A stretch of DNA of 64,000 bases from Streptomyces sp. NBC_00376 (GTDB lineage: Bacteria; Actinomycetota; Actinomycetes; Streptomycetales; Streptomycetaceae), in NCBI RefSeq assembly GCF_036077095.1, contig NZ_CP107960.1:8556001-8620000 (forward strand), written 5' to 3'. This document shows, piece after piece, positions 62,423-64,000 of this stretch. The translations under genes and the position numbers were made by a program. Each line of letters begins with the position of its first letter. Positions within the stretch are counted from its first letter, which is position 1. The notes below the pieces were generated by a model. That model did not search any database. It was not told the origin of the DNA and was given only the letters and a program-made list of their open reading frames with translations.

Positions 62423-63820
62423 TACTGCAACGGTGTTTGTCGTGACGGGTGGTCAGTCGGTGGGGCGTGGCCTCGTTGTTTGTAGTGGCTGGTTCGGGCT
62501 TGGTGTTGTCGTTTTCGGCGCCAGGTCGACCAGTGCAGGATGTGGTCGACGGGTGCGTGCCGTCGGTTGGTGAGGCGGTGGATCAGGCGTCTGATCTCGG
62601 CGAGGCTGAGGTGGATGAGCTGGGAGGATCCGTTTCTGCTTTCCCGGTGTCGAGCTGGCGGGCCCGCAGGACGGTGAGGCAGGCGTGGGCGGCCATGGCC
62701 AGGGTGATGTGGCGGTGCCAGCCGGGGTAGCGGCGGACCTGGTAGTCGTCCAGGCCGCACTCCTGCTTCGCGGTCTGGAAGCATTCCTCGATCGCCCAGC
62801 GGCTCCCGGCGATGTGGATCAGCTCGTCCAGGGTGGCGTCGGCCGGGCCGTAGGCGATGTAGTAGGAGAGCTCTTGGGGACGGGCAACGCTGCGACGGGC
62901 GATCACCCAATGCCGGCGGTCGGGCCGGTGCCAGGGGCGGACTTCGACGCGTGCCCAGTCATAGACGCGGGGCCCGTGGGAGCCCTGGCCGCACGAGCGG
63001 CGTTTCCATTTCTGCCGGGGCAGGGCGGGAAATAGATCGCTCACGGGGTGGTCGATGGCCCAGCGGGTGACGACCGTGTCGTGGCGGGTGGTGGCCATGA
63101 CGTGGAAGACGTCCGCCTGTTCCAGCTCAGAGCGCCAGCCCTTGCTGTAGCCGTAGCCGGCATCTGCGGTCACCCAGCGGAACGGGATCTTGCCGGCGAT
63201 CGCGCGGCGGACCATCTCCTTGGCCATCGCCACCTTCGTCGCGAAGCCGACCTCGTCGTCAATGCCGGCCCGGCGGCACCGCTCTCGGTCGTCCGTCCAG
63301 GAGGCAGGCAGATACAGACGGCGGTCGATCAGCGTTCGTCCGAGCGGGGCCGCATAGGCGAGGAAGACACCGACCTGGCAGTTCTCCGTGCGGCCCGCGG
63401 TGCCGGAGTACTGCCGTTGCACCCCGGCCGAACCGGTGCCCTTCTTCAGGAAGCCGGTGTCGTCCACGATCAGCACCGCACCAGGATCGCCGAGATGCTC
63501 GACCACGTAGTCACGCACATCGTCCAGAACCTCGTCGGCGTCCCACTCGATCCGGTTCAACAGCCGGTGGATGCGGTCCGGACCTGCGTGGCCGGCTTCT
63601 TCGGCCAGCGTCCAGCCGTTCTTCCGCTGCAACGGGGCTACGAGTCCCCGCATATAGGCAAGAGCTGACTCACGAGGCTCCGATCTGCCGAATCGGTGAA
63701 GAAACCGCCCTTGCACCGCACCCAACTCACCGGCCCACGACCTGACCTCAGCAAGATCCCCACCCATGACAACACCAACGATCGACCTGCCTACCCGTCA
63801 CAGCAAACACCGTTGCAGTA
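62423..63820 (-). mobile_element. IS701-family element 2
   Basis: The 1398-bp element has terminal repeats TACTGCAACGGTGTTTG on both sides and a 4-base target duplication CTAG (62419-62422 and 63821-63824). It differs from the tandem pair at 53837 in sequence but shares organisation. Confidence 0.92.
62583..63767 (-). CDS. IS701-family transposase, element 2
   Basis: The 394-residue protein has motifs VLIVDDTGFLKKGTGSAGVQ, YSGTAGRTENCQVGVFLAYA, WVTADAGYGYSKGW and GSRWAIEECFQTAKQECGLD. The zero frame ends SSSTSASPRSDA. An alternative -1-frame tail (LIHLSLAEIRRLIHRLTNRR ... LHWSTWRRKRQHQARTSHYK) runs to about 62435. It is clearly homologous to the alternative tail of the tandem IS701 copies, arguing that this frame is used. 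Confidence 0.92.
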   Translation of the reverse strand: MGGDLAEVRSWAGELGAVQGRFLHRFGRSEPRESALAYMRGLVAPLQRKNGWTLAEEAGHAGPDRIHRLLNRIEWDADEVLDDVRDYVVEHLGDPGAVLIVDDTGFLKKGTGSAGVQRQYSGTAGRTENCQVGVFLAYAAPLGRTLIDRRLYLPASWTDDRERCRRAGIDDEVGFATKVAMAKEMVRRAIAGKIPFRWVTADAGYGYSKGWRSELEQADVFHVMATTRHDTVVTRWAIDHPVSDLFPALPRQKWKRRSCGQGSHGPRVYDWARVEVRPWHRPDRRHWVIARRSVARPQELSYYIAYGPADATLDELIHIAGSRWAIEECFQTAKQECGLDDYQVRRYPGWHRHITLAMAAHACLTVLRARQLDTGKAETDPPSSSTSASPRSDA

Positions 63821-63912
63821 CTAGTGCCGTGACCGGCAACGTTTGCCCTGTTGTGATGTGACGCGCCGTCCGGGTGCTGTGGTGGACGGAGCGTGGGCGT
63901 CATTCTGTCCGG

Positions 63913-64000
63913 GTGGCAGAACGAGTGCGTGTCCGAGAGATCGATGACGATGACGGGCGGCGGCTGCTGCGGATTATCCGCAGAGGCACCGGGTCGGTGG
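63913..64000 (+). CDS. IS630-family transposase, N-terminal part (runs off the window)
   Basis: From GTG 63913 the frame reads VAERVRVREIDDDDGRRLLR, then IIRRGTGSV, the usual opening of Streptomyces IS630 transposases. Only 29 residues are inside the window. The bases 63825-63912 between the IS701 target repeat and this start probably contain the IS630 left end. Confidence 0.6.
   Translation, partial: MAERVRVREIDDDDGRRLLRIIRRGTGSV

Overview
The window is high-GC actinobacterial DNA, most likely a Streptomyces chromosome. The signs are strong G/C third-position bias, GTG starts with GTGA/ATGA overlaps, GntR/TetR/LysR regulators beside short catabolic operons, an atmospheric-type (group 1h) [NiFe] hydrogenase locus, and many IS elements (IS4, IS5, IS701, ISL3, IS630, IS1380 and Tn3 types). 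No rRNA, tRNA, CRISPR array or phage module was seen.

Layout. (1) Positions 1-10.8 kb form a collagen/hydroxyproline block: alpha-ketoglutaric semialdehyde dehydrogenase (partial), remnants of a multi-subunit D-hydroxyproline dehydrogenase, a DapA-type deaminase, 4-hydroxyproline epimerase, a broken second proline-racemase-family gene, a broken ornithine-cyclodeaminase-family gene, a GntR/FCD regulator and a secreted M9-type collagenase. The pathway is partly dead. An internal deletion fuses two dehydrogenase subunits and several other genes carry frameshifts, while the epimerase, deaminase, aldehyde dehydrogenase, regulator and collagenase read through intact. A GTGACAT core occurs upstream of the aldehyde dehydrogenase/oxidase pair, the regulator and the collagenase, suggesting one regulon. 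(2) 11-19.2 kb holds LysR-cupin, DoxX, an ISL3 element carrying a DUF4259 passenger, a 141-bp ISL3-type MITE, an FAD monooxygenase and its TetR regulator. (3) 20.3-24.9 kb holds the first of three IS4 copies and a Ser/Thr kinase fused to a WD40-like propeller.

(4) 24.1-41.2 kb is the hydrogenase island. One long leftward operon runs from the small and large subunits through a NifU-type protein, three conserved accessory proteins, two tiny proteins, a maturation protease, a HypC-HypF fusion, HypC, HypD, HypE and two further genes. hypA and hypB diverge from it and hypX converges on hypB. Almost every junction is a 4-base overlap and no gene is broken, in contrast to the flanks. (5) 41.6-47 kb holds a truncated flavin-nucleotide-binding gene, a GNAT acetyltransferase, a Tn3 remnant and a complete P450/ferredoxin/ferredoxin reductase operon.

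(6) 47.5-64 kb is an IS archipelago around a two-component system (49.2-51.7 kb) and a secreted alpha/beta hydrolase (60.5-61.3 kb). Insertions are nested: an IS5 element was split by a second IS5-type element, whose right junction then received a tandem pair of IS701 elements. IS4 and another IS701 landed on the CTAG-containing tips of IS5 elements. Several of these transposases have a conserved C-terminal part in a different reading frame, pointing to recoding.
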